A DNA stretch of 64,000 nt from Oryzomicrobium terrae (GCF_008274805.1 NZ_CP022579.1:2170001-2234000); one strand, 5' to 3'. Shown: positions 9,030-18,343, counted from the stretch's first letter. Translations and numbers: made by a program. The notes: generated by a model not told the origin, from the sequence alone.

Positions 9030-9752
9030 ATGCACGGCACCTCTCCCCAAAACCCTGCCACGCCCGAGACGGCATCCGTCGCTCCGGCCGGTGAAATCGG
9101 CGCCGCCACCATGGCACGGCGCACAGCCCTGATCCTGTTCGCCTTCGTCATCGTCTTTACCGGCCTGCTGGCCGGGGCCTACCAGCTCACCCGGCCAGCC
9201 ATCGAGGCCTCGGCCCGGGAAGAGAAGATGCGCCTGATCAACGAGGTACTGCCCGCCGGCAGCTACGACAACGACCTGCTCGGTGACGCCCTCAAGCTGC
9301 CGCCCACTCCGGAACTGGGCCTGGCCGACGGTGGCGAGGCGCTGCGCGCCCGGCGTGGCGGCGAGCCTGCCGCCCTGGTGCTCGAAGCCATCGCGCCGGA
9401 CGGTTACGCCGGAGCGATCCGCCTAATCCTGGCGGTAAGCGCCGACGGCCGGCTGCTCGGCGTGCGCGTCACCCAGCACAAGGAAACACCGGGCCTGGGC
9501 GACTACATCGAGCCGAAGAAGGACAAGAACAAGGAGCGCCCCTGGATCCGCCAGTTCGACGGCCTGTCGCTGGCCACGGCCGCCGCGGCCGAATGGCGGG
9601 TCAAGAAGGACGGCGGGCGCTTCGACTCCATGGCCGGCGCCACGGTCACCCCCCGGGCGGTGGTCAAGGCGGTGAAGAAGGCCCTCGATTACGCCGCCGC
9701 CAACCGCGACGCCCTGTTCGACTCCCCTTCTGTAGGCAAGGAGCAGCCATGA
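9030..9752 (+). CDS. rsxG: Rsx/Rnf complex subunit G
   Basis: Subunit with one N-terminal helix (ALILFAFVIVFTGLLAGAYQ) and a periplasmic FMN-binding domain, 240 aa. The flavinylation motif SMAGATVTPRAV holds the Thr that receives FMN from ApbE. The GLGDYIEPKKDKN segment is typical of the family. The extra N-terminal segment of about 25 residues before the helix (HGTSPQNPATPE) looks nonconserved. The stop overlaps rsxE by 4 bases. Confidence 0.95.
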   Translation: MHGTSPQNPATPETASVAPAGEIGAATMARRTALILFAFVIVFTGLLAGAYQLTRPAIEASAREEKMRLINEVLPAGSYDNDLLGDALKLPPTPELGLADGGEALRARRGGEPAALVLEAIAPDGYAGAIRLILAVSADGRLLGVRVTQHKETPGLGDYIEPKKDKNKERPWIRQFDGLSLATAAAAEWRVKKDGGRFDSMAGATVTPRAVVKAVKKALDYAAANRDALFDSPSVGKEQP

Positions 9753-10438
9753 TCCGCCGCGACGAAATCGCCACCATCGCCGGCAACGGCCTGTGGAAGC
9801 AGAACACCAGCCTGGTGCAGATCCTCGGCCTGTGCCCGCTGCTGGCGGTGACCACCAATGCCACCAACGGCGCCATGCTGTCCCTGGCCACCATCCTGGT
9901 GATGGCCCTGTCCGGCGTGGCCATCGCCAGCCTGCGCAACCTGATTCCCCACGAGATCCGCATCCCGGTGTTCATCCTGATCGTCGCCGCCCTGGTGACG
10001 GTGGTGGACCTGGCCTTCAACGCCGGACTGCACAGCCTTTACCTGGTGCTCGGCATCTTCATCCCCCTGATCGTCACCAACTGCATCGTGCTTGCCCGGG
10101 TGGAAGCCTTCGCCGCCAAGAATCCGCCCCTGCACAGCACCCTGGACGGCATCTTCATGGGAATGGGCATGCTCTGGACCCTGACCCTGCTGGGCGGGCT
10201 GCGCGAGCTGATCGGTGCCGGTACCCTGTTTTCCGGCATCGACCTGGTGATCCCTGGCGCCAGCGCCTTGCGCCTGTTACCCGCCGACTATCCGGGCCTG
10301 CTGATCGCCCTGCTGCCCCCGGGCGCCTTCGTGCTGCTCGGTTGCCTGATCGCCTGGAAGAACTGGCTGGAATCGCGGGCCCGCCGCCCCGCTTCCCACC
10401 CCGGCACCACCCCGGCCATGGCCGACCCGCAGGGATGA
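9749..10438 (+). CDS. rsxE: Rsx/Rnf complex subunit E
   Basis: Integral membrane subunit (229 aa) homologous to RsxA. It has NTSLVQILGLCPLLAVTT and IFIPLIVTNCIVLARVEAFA, carrying the second pair of membrane cysteines. ATG 9749 overlaps the rsxG stop (ATGA); an ORF running back to 9593 in the same frame is only the rsxG shadow. Last Rsx gene, with nth 4 bases after its stop. Confidence 0.95.
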   Translation: MIRRDEIATIAGNGLWKQNTSLVQILGLCPLLAVTTNATNGAMLSLATILVMALSGVAIASLRNLIPHEIRIPVFILIVAALVTVVDLAFNAGLHSLYLVLGIFIPLIVTNCIVLARVEAFAAKNPPLHSTLDGIFMGMGMLWTLTLLGGLRELIGAGTLFSGIDLVIPGASALRLLPADYPGLLIALLPPGAFVLLGCLIAWKNWLESRARRPASHPGTTPAMADPQG

Positions 10439-10442
10439 ACCG

Positions 10443-11093
10443 TTGAACGCCACCAAACGCCTCGAAATTTTCCGCCGCCTGGCCGCCGCCATGCCGGCCC
10501 CCACCACCGAACTCGAATACGAAACGCCCTTCCAGCTGCTCGTCGCCGTGGCGCTCTCAGCCCAAGCCACCGACAAGAGCGTCAACCTCGCCACTCGTCG
10601 CCTCTTCCCCCTCGCGCCAACGCCGGACGCTATGCTCGCTCTAGGTGAGGAGGGGCTGATGGAACACATCAAGACCATCGGCCTGTTCCGTACCAAGGCA
10701 AAGAACGTGATCGCCACCTGCCGCCTGCTGCTCGAACGCCACAACGGCGAAGTGCCGCAGACCCGGGAAGCGCTCGAAGCCCTGCCCGGGGTGGGCCGCA
10801 AAACCGCCAACGTGGTGCTCAACACCGCCTTCGGCCAGCCCACCATCGCGGTGGATACCCACATCTTCCGCGTCGCCAACCGTACCCGGCTGGCGCCCGG
10901 GAAAACTCCGCTGGCGGTAGAGCTGGCCCTGGAAAAAGTCATTCCGGCCACGTACAAACAGGACGCACACCATTGGCTGATTCTGCACGGTCGCTATACC
11001 TGCAAGGCGCGCAAGCCTGACTGCGGCGCCTGCGTGATTGCCGACCTGTGCGAGTACCCCGACAAGACTGCGGATTCGCCCCCACCCCTTTGA
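10443..11093 (+). CDS. nth: Endonuclease III (DNA glycosylase/AP lyase)
   Basis: Removes oxidised pyrimidines and cleaves AP sites in base-excision repair. 216 aa, very close to E. coli Nth. HhH motif LPGVGRKTANVVLN with catalytic Lys, catalytic Asp in AVDTHIFRV, and 4Fe-4S ligands in CKARKPDCGACVIADLC. The TTG start at 10443 is preferred: the product then begins MNATKRLEIF, aligning with E. coli MNKAKRLEIL, while the nearby ATG at 10435 runs into a stop after three codons. The rsx-nth linkage is conserved in proteobacteria. Confidence 0.97.
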   Translation: MNATKRLEIFRRLAAAMPAPTTELEYETPFQLLVAVALSAQATDKSVNLATRRLFPLAPTPDAMLALGEEGLMEHIKTIGLFRTKAKNVIATCRLLLERHNGEVPQTREALEALPGVGRKTANVVLNTAFGQPTIAVDTHIFRVANRTRLAPGKTPLAVELALEKVIPATYKQDAHHWLILHGRYTCKARKPDCGACVIADLCEYPDKTADSPPPL

Positions 11094-11103
11094 ACACGTT
11101 GTA

Positions 11104-12207
11104 ATGACCGTAGCCACCGCGCTTGTCGCCGGCGTCGATGCCACTCCCCAGCTGGCGGAGGAAGCAGTTCGCGTCGCCCTGGAAAAACTCGAAGGGCAGC
11201 ACCCTCGTGCCGCCCTCGTTTTCCTTTCCGAAGAATTCAACCGGAACGCCCGGGAAGCGCTGCGCAGCGTTTCCCGCATCACCGCCACCACCCAGATCGC
11301 CGGGGCGGTGGCCATGGGGGTGTGCACCGAAGAAGGCTGGGTGGTGGATCGCCCGGCCGTGGCCATTTTGCTGCTCTGCGGCGACGACGGCCTGGCACCG
11401 ACCGGAACGGGCCTGCATCTCTCCCTGGCCGGCACCGCCCACCTGCTCTCCGACTGGCAGAGCGGGCCGCCCCGCTTTGGCGGCTGCTTCAGCCGCCTGG
11501 GCGGAGGCTTTGCCCACCGCCAGGCACCGCCGGCCACCCCGGTGTGGAGCCACGGCCGCCTGGCCAGCGACGGCCGCGCCGAAGTGTGCTTCCCCGGTAT
11601 GGACATCGACTGGGGAGTATCCCTTGGCCTGGAACTGCTCGGCAGCTCCAGCTTGGTCACCGGCGTCGAAGGCTACGACCTGCACACCCTGGGACAGCGT
11701 CCGGCCCTCGAGGTACTCAAGGAGGTTCTGCCTGACGACCTGCGCCAGCGCTCGCCCCTGCCCCTCCATCAGTTGGTGGCGGTAATCGCCGACGGCAATC
11801 CGGAAGAAGCCCTGGCTGCCGGCCGGGCCCGCATCGTGCCGGTTCTGGCCGGCAACCTGGACCGTTCCCTGACCCTGGCCCGGCGCGTCACCCCCGGTGC
11901 CCAGATCACCTGGGGCCTGCGCCAACCGAGCGGCGCCCAGCACGAAATGAGCGCCACCCTGGCGCGTCTGCGGCAAAAAGCCCCCCACCCGGAATTCGGC
12001 CTGATGTTCTCCTGCATCGGCCGCGGCCCCTACTTCTACGGCAGCGACGACCTGGATCTGCGCGCCTTCCGCGACGCCTACCCGGGCATGCCCCTGATCG
12101 GTGCCTACGGCAGCGGCCAGCTGGTGCCCACCCCCAACGGCGGCGCCCGCCTGCTCAACAACAGCGTGCTGGCGGCAGTCGCCTCGCGTCACGCGGCGGC
12201 CTCCTAG
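11104..12207 (+). CDS. FIST domain-containing sensory protein
   Basis: 367 aa, with an N-terminal FIST_N-like half (VAGVDATPQLAEEAVRVALEKL, then GAVAMGVCTEEGWVVDRPAVAILLL) and a FIST_C-like half. The end GLMFSCIGRGPYFYG, followed by PLIGAYGSGQLVP, is diagnostic of FIST_C. FIST domains are predicted small-ligand sensors, often of amino acids, usually near chemotaxis or signalling genes; a chemoreceptor lies 560 bases downstream. No transmitter domain is fused. ATG 11104 is chosen over an upstream GTG/ATG reading that would overlap nth. Confidence 0.8.
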   Translation: MTVATALVAGVDATPQLAEEAVRVALEKLEGQHPRAALVFLSEEFNRNAREALRSVSRITATTQIAGAVAMGVCTEEGWVVDRPAVAILLLCGDDGLAPTGTGLHLSLAGTAHLLSDWQSGPPRFGGCFSRLGGGFAHRQAPPATPVWSHGRLASDGRAEVCFPGMDIDWGVSLGLELLGSSSLVTGVEGYDLHTLGQRPALEVLKEVLPDDLRQRSPLPLHQLVAVIADGNPEEALAAGRARIVPVLAGNLDRSLTLARRVTPGAQITWGLRQPSGAQHEMSATLARLRQKAPHPEFGLMFSCIGRGPYFYGSDDLDLRAFRDAYPGMPLIGAYGSGQLVPTPNGGARLLNNSVLAAVASRHAAAS

Positions 12208-12227
12208 CCACCTCCCCCTTTCCTGCC

Positions 12228-12668
12228 ATGACCACCATGTTCAACCCTTCCCGAGACCAGGTGCGCCAGTTTTTCTGCGACACCTACCGCAAGTGGCGCG
12301 AAGGCGCCGTGCTGTCCGGCGCCGAAGTACCGGCCGCCGACATCATCGCCCTGCACCCCGAATACCACGCCCTGCTGGCCGACCCGGATGCCCTGGGCCG
12401 GGAATGGACGCCAGAACAGGGGGCGATGAACCCTTTTCTGCACCTGTCCCTGCACCTGGCTGTCGCCGAGCAGCTGTCGATCGACCAGCCCCGGGGCATC
12501 CGCGCCGCCTACGACGGGCTGCGCCGCCGCCTCGACGATGAACACGACGCCCTGCATCGCCTGCTCGAATGCCTCGGCGAGGCGGTCTGGAAGGCTCAGC
12601 GTAACGGCGGCGCCATGGATGCCGAGGGCTACCTCGAGGCCATCCGTCGCAGCGCTCCTGGCGCCTGA
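12228..12668 (+). CDS. DUF1841 family protein
   Basis: 146-residue cytoplasmic protein of unknown role. It begins FNPSRDQVRQFFCDTYRKW and contains PFLHLSLHLAVAEQLSIDQPRGI followed by a helical H-rich end; these are the conserved parts of DUF1841, common in beta- and gammaproteobacteria. The two HLSLH/HDALH histidine patches could bind metal (inference). It follows the FIST gene after 20 bases. No function assigned. Confidence 0.8.
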   Translation: MTTMFNPSRDQVRQFFCDTYRKWREGAVLSGAEVPAADIIALHPEYHALLADPDALGREWTPEQGAMNPFLHLSLHLAVAEQLSIDQPRGIRAAYDGLRRRLDDEHDALHRLLECLGEAVWKAQRNGGAMDAEGYLEAIRRSAPGA

Positions 12669-12763
12669 AAGCATGTTTTAATCGCCCACGCCCTACCCCT
12701 GCACCACCGGCAAGCGCCCTGAGAGGCCCGCCGTTCAAGTCGTAATACTCGGAGGAGAACAAC

Positions 12764-14410
12764 ATGCTGGAAAAAATGCGCCTGCGCACCAAGATGCTCG
12801 TCATCACCGCCACGGTTTTGCTCGGGCTGATTCTGATGACCGTGCTCTCGGCGCTCAATACCCGGACCGAGCTGACTGAGGCGCGCAAGGCCCTGGTCCG
12901 CGCCCAGGTGGAAAACGCCTACAGCATGATCGCCGGCTTCCAGGCCCAGGAGGCCGAAGGCAAGCTGACCCGGGAGGAAGCCCAGGCCCGCGCCAAGGAA
13001 GTGATCCGTCTGACCCGCTACGGCGGCGAGGACGGCAAGGCCGAGTACCTCTACATCTGGACCACCGACGGGGTGAGCGTGATGCACCCGATCAAGCTCG
13101 AGTGGGCCGGCAAGAACATGTCCGAGCAGGTCAAGGACATCCAGGGCCGCTACACCATCAAGAACCTCGTCAACGGTGTCGCCAACGCTTCTTCGGCCTA
13201 CGTCGAAACCCTCTTCCCCCGCCCCGGCCAGCCGCCGGAAAAAGCGGTGCGCAAGCTCCAGTACGTGATGAAATTCACCCCCTGGAACTGGGTGGTGGGT
13301 ACCGGCATCTACCTGGACGACGTGGAAACCGAGTTCCGCAACCGCCTCACCGTCAGCCTGTCGATCACGGCCGTGATCCTGCTCGCCATCGGTGCCATCA
13401 CCTTCCTCATCAGCCGCAGCATCCTGCGCCAGGTCGGTGGCGAGCCGGCCGAAGCCATCGAACTGATGGCCCGCGCCTCGGCCGGCGACCTGACGGTCAC
13501 CGTGGCCAACGCACCCGAGGGCTCCATGCTCGCCTCCTTCGCCACCATGGTCGCGGCCATCCGCGCCATGGCCCGGGAAATCGGCCAGGGCTCGGAAACC
13601 CTGGTGAGCAACGCCGAACGCATCAGCACCGCCTCCAAGGAAGTCTCGATCTCGGCCCACCAGCAAGCCGACGCCACCTCGGCCATGGCCGCGGCGATCG
13701 AGCAGATGACGGTGAGCATCAACCACATCTCCTCCAGCGCCCAGGACACCCGCAGCGAGTCGCTGCGCTCGGCGGAACTGGCCGAGCAGGGTGAGAGCCG
13801 GGTCGAGGAAGCGGTGCGGGCGATGAACGCCATCGCCGGAAGCGCCACCCAGACGGCCGACAAGATCCGCTCCCTGGAAGAGCGGGCCCAGCACGTTTCG
13901 TCGATCGCCGGGGTGATCAAGGAAATTGCCGCCCAGACCAACCTGCTGGCGCTCAACGCCGCCATCGAGGCGGCCCGGGCCGGGGAAGCCGGCCGCGGCT
14001 TCGCCGTGGTCGCCGACGAGGTACGCAAGCTGGCCGAGCGTACCTCCACCGCCACGGTGGAGATCGAGGAAATGCTCCAGGGCATCCAGGGCGAAACCAG
14101 CGAAGCGGTCCAGGTCATGGGCGCTGCCCTGCCCGAGGTGGAGGCCGGCGTGGCCATGGCCGAGAACGCCGCCGAATCCCTGCGCGGCATCCGCGAGAGC
14201 GCCGGCAACACCCTGGAGCGCATCAACGACGTGGCCGATGCCACCCACGAACAGAGCGCCGCCAGCACCAGCATCGCCCAGAAGGTCGAGCACATCGCCC
14301 AGATGGTCGAAGAAACCAGTGCCGCCATGCAGAACACCGCCGCCACGGCGGAAAGCCTGGAGAAGCTGGCCGCCGAGTTGAACGCCCTGGTGCGCCGCTT
14401 CAAGTACTGA
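12764..14410 (+). CDS. Methyl-accepting chemotaxis protein with Cache sensor
   Basis: Transmembrane chemoreceptor, 548 aa. TM1 is at about 10-32, with a periplasmic single-Cache domain at about 35-190 ([36 protein letters not shown]). TM2 at about 193-215 is followed by a HAMP and a long helical signalling domain whose hairpin tip reads [18 protein letters not shown]. No CheR-tethering pentapeptide is present (ends ALVRRFKY). The ligand is unknown; Cache receptors of this type often sense short organic acids. A good Shine-Dalgarno (GGAGGAG) precedes the ATG. It appears monocistronic and ends in a hairpin. Confidence 0.93.
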   Translation: MLEKMRLRTKMLVITATVLLGLILMTVLSALNTRTELTEARKALVRAQVENAYSMIAGFQAQEAEGKLTREEAQARAKEVIRLTRYGGEDGKAEYLYIWTTDGVSVMHPIKLEWAGKNMSEQVKDIQGRYTIKNLVNGVANASSAYVETLFPRPGQPPEKAVRKLQYVMKFTPWNWVVGTGIYLDDVETEFRNRLTVSLSITAVILLAIGAITFLISRSILRQVGGEPAEAIELMARASAGDLTVTVANAPEGSMLASFATMVAAIRAMAREIGQGSETLVSNAERISTASKEVSISAHQQADATSAMAAAIEQMTVSINHISSSAQDTRSESLRSAELAEQGESRVEEAVRAMNAIAGSATQTADKIRSLEERAQHVSSIAGVIKEIAAQTNLLALNAAIEAARAGEAGRGFAVVADEVRKLAERTSTATVEIEEMLQGIQGETSEAVQVMGAALPEVEAGVAMAENAAESLRGIRESAGNTLERINDVADATHEQSAASTSIAQKVEHIAQMVEETSAAMQNTAATAESLEKLAAELNALVRRFKY

Positions 14411-14424
14411 CCCGCCAAACTCCA

Positions 14425-14453
14425 GCAGGCACGGGCCTCTCCGCCCTGCCTGC
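14425..14453 (+). terminator. Hairpin after the chemoreceptor gene
   Basis: GCAGGCACGGGC (14425-14436) pairs with 14443-14453 with one bulged base and a 6-base loop, 15 bases after the stop. A larger palindrome begins at its end. Confidence 0.5.
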
Positions 14454-14525
14454 CTGAAACACCGCGCCCGTACTCGATCCTGGGGCATACCCTCGGGAAA
14501 TCAAGTACGGGCGCGGTGTTTCAGG
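14453..14525. repeat. Dispersed palindromic repeat, copy H (22-bp perfect arms)
   Basis: Arms 14453-14474 and 14504-14525 are perfect inverted repeats of 22 bases around a 29-base centre. The centre has GGGGCATACCCTC, like the AGGCATACCCT motif in copies B and D. The outer arm has the GCGCC...GGGCGCGG character of the family. It could act as a terminator for both flanking genes. Confidence 0.6.
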
Positions 14526-14648
14526 GGGGCTGTTTTAGTCTGGTATTGCGCCGGGCGGCACGCTGTATCTGCCCGCTGTATCCGCCTCAACCCAGGCCCA
14601 GTGCAGCAACGAATAGGCTGCCGCCCGTCCCCGCTTCTGGATACGACG

Positions 14649-14668
14649 GCCGCCCCAGCCGGGGCGGC
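14649..14668 (-). terminator. GC hairpin after the M48 peptidase gene
   Basis: GCCGCCCC (14649-14656) pairs with GGGGCGGC (14661-14668) around AGCC, just past the stop of the minus-strand peptidase gene. No T-run follows. Confidence 0.4.
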
Positions 14669-14671
14669 GAT

Positions 14672-15757
14672 TCAGCGGGCCGGGGTGGCCGACAGGGTGC
14701 GCAGGGCGGCAATGCGCGCGGCGGTATCAGGATGGGAGGCCAGCAGATCACCCTGCCCGCCCCCGTCCTTGCCGGGACTGCCGTGGGACGCTTCCAGCCG
14801 GGCCAACATCGTTCCCAGGGTCTGGGGCGAAATTCCCACCGCCAAGAGCTTTTGCGCCCCGTAACGATCGGCCTCAAACTCGAACCCCCGGGAATAGCGG
14901 GATTCCAACACCAGAGCGCCCAGGCCGCTGGCCAGGGAAGAGACATCGCCCAGGTAGACACCGACGACAAACGCCACGACCGAGCTTTGCATCAACTGGC
15001 GCAGACTGTGACGGTAGGCCACATGCCCCAGTTCGTGAGCCACCACAGCGACGATCTCGTCATCGTCCTTGGCCAGCTTGACCAGGGGATCGAGTACGAC
15101 GATATCGCCGCTGGGCAGGGCGAAGGCGTTGGCCCCCACCCGGGGTGCGGCGCGGAAATGCAGGGTGTAGGCCGGTACCCCCGGCTGGTGGCCGAGCGTG
15201 GCCGCCACCCGATCGCGCAACGCCTGCTGGCGATCCGCACTGAGAGCTGTGGGCTGCAGCAACGGCCCATCCAGAGCCTGCATCGCCAGCTCGGAAATAT
15301 GGCGCGACACGGCGGCGGGTACCAACGGCGCCACCTTGGCCGCCGCCCAGGGCAAGCCCCACTGATAGCCGGCGGCCAACAGTGCCACGGTCAGCATCAG
15401 GGATGCCACCGTCCAGGTCCAGCGCCGCTGCAAGCGCACCGCCAGGCCCTCGCCCCGGGCCGCCGGCTCCAGGGCCCCGGCCAAGGCGCGCAGCGCGTCC
15501 TGCGCTGCAGTGGAGCCTCCAGCAGACACCTCGCAATAGGCGCCCTGCGGCAGGGTCAGCAAACGGGGCGCCCCGCCCAGGGCTTCTCCCAGACGGCAGG
15601 ACGCCAGGGGCACGGCAAAGTCGACCATGCCTCCGCTCACCCGTAGCTGCTCACCTGACACGGTGAGGTACACCTCATGCCGCCGCGCCGTACGGCCATC
15701 GAAATAGGCGGCCGGCAAGGAGGACAAGGACAGCGGGGAAAGCTGGGACACCGTCAT
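14672..15757 (-). CDS. M48 family zinc metallopeptidase, membrane-bound
   Basis: 361 aa. After an N-terminal region of about 125 residues (residues 1-80 with PAAYFDGRTARRHEVYL, a compact beta-rich segment seen in proteins of this type), one helix (WTWTVASLMLTVALLAAGYQWGL) anchors it. The peptidase domain has VVAHELGHVAYRHSLRQ, the HExxH zinc site, with the third ligand Glu in FEFEADRYGA. Such proteins degrade misfolded envelope or membrane proteins. ATG 15757 is chosen; a longer reading begins inside the upstream gene. It starts 4 bases after the stop of the J-like/DUF898 gene, so the two are co-transcribed. Confidence 0.88.
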   Translation of the reverse strand: MTVSQLSPLSLSSLPAAYFDGRTARRHEVYLTVSGEQLRVSGGMVDFAVPLASCRLGEALGGAPRLLTLPQGAYCEVSAGGSTAAQDALRALAGALEPAARGEGLAVRLQRRWTWTVASLMLTVALLAAGYQWGLPWAAAKVAPLVPAAVSRHISELAMQALDGPLLQPTALSADRQQALRDRVAATLGHQPGVPAYTLHFRAAPRVGANAFALPSGDIVVLDPLVKLAKDDDEIVAVVAHELGHVAYRHSLRQLMQSSVVAFVVGVYLGDVSSLASGLGALVLESRYSRGFEFEADRYGAQKLLAVGISPQTLGTMLARLEASHGSPGKDGGGQGDLLASHPDTAARIAALRTLSATPAR

Positions 15758-15761
15758 GGCC

Positions 15762-17093
15762 TTAAAACGCCACGTCCAGATCGAACATGTCCGCCGCTTC
15801 GTCACCCAGGGCGCTGGCCCGGGTACTTTCGCCGACGACGAATTCATCCAGGCTGCCCCGGGCATTGAGGGACAGATTGCGCGCCCGGTAGGCAGCCAGG
15901 CGCACTTTGGCCCAAGGCCAGAACAGGCCCAGGGTGCAAATGATGGCCACCCAGTTGCTAAAGACGATGCCGAAGTATGGCAACACCCGCAGCTGGCTGG
16001 AGAAGCCGTGATCGGCCAGCTTGGTGTGGTTCCACACCAGGTTGGTGATGCTCACGGTGATGTAGGGCAGGAACAGCAACTGGAAGGCCAGGAAGAGCCC
16101 GACCATCAGCACGGGAACGATCAGACTCATGGCCGGCCCCCCCAGGGTGACCAGCAGGAACAGGGCCGCACCGACCCCGATGCCGCCCAACAAGGGCTTG
16201 AGGAAGATGGTGAAGAAAGCCCCCGACCCCACGGTGCACGCAAACGGGGCCGTGCCGTAGTACAGGTTGTCGAGGACGAAACGCTTCTGCCGCTGCAGCC
16301 ACATGGGGAACAGCAGCCCCAACGAAACCAGGGTTAGCAGGCCAAAGCCGACGAAGGTGGTCAGGGCCTGACGGTAGGTGCCGTGAAAGGAAAAATGCAG
16401 CCCCCGGTAGCTGGTGTTATGGGCGCGAAAGCGAAAGGCCCGCACCGCCAGCCAGGGCACCGCCGGAATCAGCGCCAGCAGAGCGATGCCGTGGGCCAGC
16501 GGGCCGATTTTCTCGGTGACCGACAGGGCCATCAGCAACACGAAGGCCACTGCCCGTCCCTTGAGGATGGCGGAAGGCTGGCCATGGTAGGTAAAGCCGC
16601 TGCCGTCGAGCAGCAGGTTGCGGTGGAAGTACTGCTCGCGCCGCACCTTGGCCCAGGCCGAATAGATACCCAGGGTGATGATCGAGAGGAAGAGATTGAC
16701 GATCCAGATGCGGAAATACTCGCCGCCGCTGCCGACAAATTCCAGGTCGAAACGCTGCGGCCCGGACTGGGCGGCATCATTGCTGGCATGGCCAAGACCT
16801 TGGCCGCCGGTGGCTGGCCGGGAATGGGGTTCTGCGACACGAGCGTCCTGGCTCGCCCGGGAAGCCGCCGGATGGGTGGCGTCGTACGCCTGGCGGCGCT
16901 CCGGGTCGGACAACACCTTGTAGGCATGGCGCAGGGCATCCAATGCCTCCGGTCCCGGCGCTTCCCCGCTCGCCAGTCCGTGCTGCAGGCGGGCCAGGCC
17001 ACGGCGGTATGCCGCGGCGATTTCCACCGACGTGGCCCCAAACGCAATCCCCAGCACGCCGTAGTGGTCGGCGGCAAATTCGCTGCTCGTCAT
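15762..17093 (-). CDS. DUF898 (YjgN-like) membrane protein with N-terminal J-like domain
   Basis: 443 aa. Residues 1-70 resemble a DnaJ J-domain (DHYGVLGIAFGATSVEIAAAYRR, then ALRHAYKVLSDPERRQAYD), but the HPD tripeptide expected between helices II and III is absent, replaced by a longer QHGLASGEAPGPE loop. The rest is a DUF898 polytopic region with the repeated theme YFRIWIVNLFLSIITLGIYSAWAKVRR and IVFSNWVAIICTLGLFWPWAKVRL. Co-directional with the M48 peptidase 4 bases downstream, a pairing seen in other proteobacteria for YjgN-type proteins. Function unknown; a membrane quality-control role is an inference. Confidence 0.85.
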   Translation of the reverse strand: MTSSEFAADHYGVLGIAFGATSVEIAAAYRRGLARLQHGLASGEAPGPEALDALRHAYKVLSDPERRQAYDATHPAASRASQDARVAEPHSRPATGGQGLGHASNDAAQSGPQRFDLEFVGSGGEYFRIWIVNLFLSIITLGIYSAWAKVRREQYFHRNLLLDGSGFTYHGQPSAILKGRAVAFVLLMALSVTEKIGPLAHGIALLALIPAVPWLAVRAFRFRAHNTSYRGLHFSFHGTYRQALTTFVGFGLLTLVSLGLLFPMWLQRQKRFVLDNLYYGTAPFACTVGSGAFFTIFLKPLLGGIGVGAALFLLVTLGGPAMSLIVPVLMVGLFLAFQLLFLPYITVSITNLVWNHTKLADHGFSSQLRVLPYFGIVFSNWVAIICTLGLFWPWAKVRLAAYRARNLSLNARGSLDEFVVGESTRASALGDEAADMFDLDVAF

Positions 17094-17221
17094 GAAACCC
17101 CCTGTGTTTTTTATTGACCGGAAACTGACGTTCCTTATCAGGGGGGAATTCTAAGCCGGCACTATGCGATCCGGGTGAAAGCGCAATGTGGAAACCCAAA
17201 AAAAACAGGCTCGGTCGGCGC

Positions 17222-18220
17222 TCAGTCGGCGATATCCACCACCAGGCGGCCGCGGACCTGGCCATTGACGATATCGTGGGCCGCCCCGATCACATCCTTC
17301 AGGCGGATATGCCGGGTCATGGCCTCCAGTTTGGCCAGGTCGAGATCCCGGGCCAGCCGCTGCCATGCCTCGCGCCGCACCGCCTGGGGCGCCATGACGC
17401 TGTCGATGCCGCACAGGGTGATGCCGCGCAGGATGAAGGGCGCCACGGACGAGGGGAAATCCATCCCCTGGGCCAGGCCGCAGGCGGCCACGGCGCCCCG
17501 GTAACGGGTCCCGGCACAGACATTGGCCAGGGTATGGCTGCCCACCGTATCCACCGCGCCGGCCCAGCGCTCCTTGCCCAGGGGGCGTCCTGGCGCGGAC
17601 AGTTCGGCCCGGTCGATGATGCTGGCGGCCCCCAGTTGCTTGAGGTAATCGGTTTCGCTGGAACGCCCGGTGGAGGCGATTACGCTGTAGCCCAGCCTGG
17701 CAAGCAGGGCCACCGCCACCGAGCCCACCCCGCCGGCGGCGCCGGTGACCAGCACCTCCCCCTTGTCCGGCGTGATGCCGTGGGCCTCCAAGGCCTGGAC
17801 GCAGAGCATGGCGGTATAGCCGGCGGTGCCAATGGCCATCGCCTGAGCCGGTGTAAAGGCAGCAGGCAGGGGCACCAGCCAGTCGCCCTTGACCCGGGCC
17901 TTGGCGGCATAGCCGCCCCAATGGCCCTCCCCCACGCCCCAACCGTTGAGAATCACGTTGTCCCCAGGCTTCCAGTCCGGGTGGCTGCTTTCGAGCACGG
18001 TCCCGGCAAAATCGATACCGGGCACCAAGGGGTAGCGTCGCACCACCGGCGCCTTGCCGGTAATGGCCAGGCCGTCCTTGTAATTGACCGTTGAAGCGGC
18101 CACGGCCACGATGACATCGCCCTCGGTGTTGGCGATCAGGTCGCTATCGTTGAGCTGGGTCAGCCGGGCGCTCACCGCGCCGGTGTCGCCGGATTTTTCC
18201 ACCAGGATGGCATCGAACAT
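17222..18220 (-). CDS. acuI: Acrylyl-CoA reductase AcuI / YhdH-type quinone oxidoreductase
   Basis: Zinc-free medium-chain dehydrogenase, 332 aa, that reduces acryloyl-CoA to propionyl-CoA with NADPH in the AcuI/YhdH group. It has [46 protein letters not shown] and the NADPH loop [17 protein letters not shown]. Known role: detoxifying reactive acryloyl-CoA made from DMSP, beta-alanine or 3-hydroxypropionate. It is divergent from an OYE-type ene-reductase gene, with a 210-base AT-rich intergenic region, so both may answer to reactive alkenes. Confidence 0.88.
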   Translation of the reverse strand: MFDAILVEKSGDTGAVSARLTQLNDSDLIANTEGDVIVAVAASTVNYKDGLAITGKAPVVRRYPLVPGIDFAGTVLESSHPDWKPGDNVILNGWGVGEGHWGGYAAKARVKGDWLVPLPAAFTPAQAMAIGTAGYTAMLCVQALEAHGITPDKGEVLVTGAAGGVGSVAVALLARLGYSVIASTGRSSETDYLKQLGAASIIDRAELSAPGRPLGKERWAGAVDTVGSHTLANVCAGTRYRGAVAACGLAQGMDFPSSVAPFILRGITLCGIDSVMAPQAVRREAWQRLARDLDLAKLEAMTRHIRLKDVIGAAHDIVNGQVRGRLVVDIAD

Positions 18221-18280
18221 TGTGGTCTCCAGAGCATCGAATGAAGCTGAATCGGAACGTAATGAAATACCCGGCTATGA

Positions 18281-18299
18281 CAGAAACAAAATCGTTCTG
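18281..18299. promoter_or_regulatory. Second palindromic motif in the acuI/OYE intergenic region
   Basis: CAGAA and TTCTG flank nine bases. It shares AAAATCGTT (18288-18296) with the better palindrome 41 bases away (18329-18337), about four helical turns. Perhaps a second site for the same regulator. Confidence 0.35.
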
Positions 18300-18322
18300 C
18301 CGTACAATCCAAAAGATACAAA

Positions 18323-18343
18323 ATAGGTAAAATCGTTACCTAT
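18323..18343. promoter_or_regulatory. Operator-like palindrome between acuI and the OYE gene
   Basis: Perfect 8-base arms ATAGGTAA and TTACCTAT around AATCG, in a region whose AT-content contrasts sharply with the genome. Position and symmetry suit a dimeric repressor, such as a TetR- or MarR-type electrophile sensor, controlling both divergent reductase genes. No regulator gene is adjacent, so the factor is unknown. Confidence 0.55.

Noticed and set aside
14516-15646. Plus-strand ORF opposite the M48 peptidase gene
   Set aside because: Low-complexity Gln/Gly/Arg product, no RBS; the minus-strand frame has an intact HExxH enzyme.
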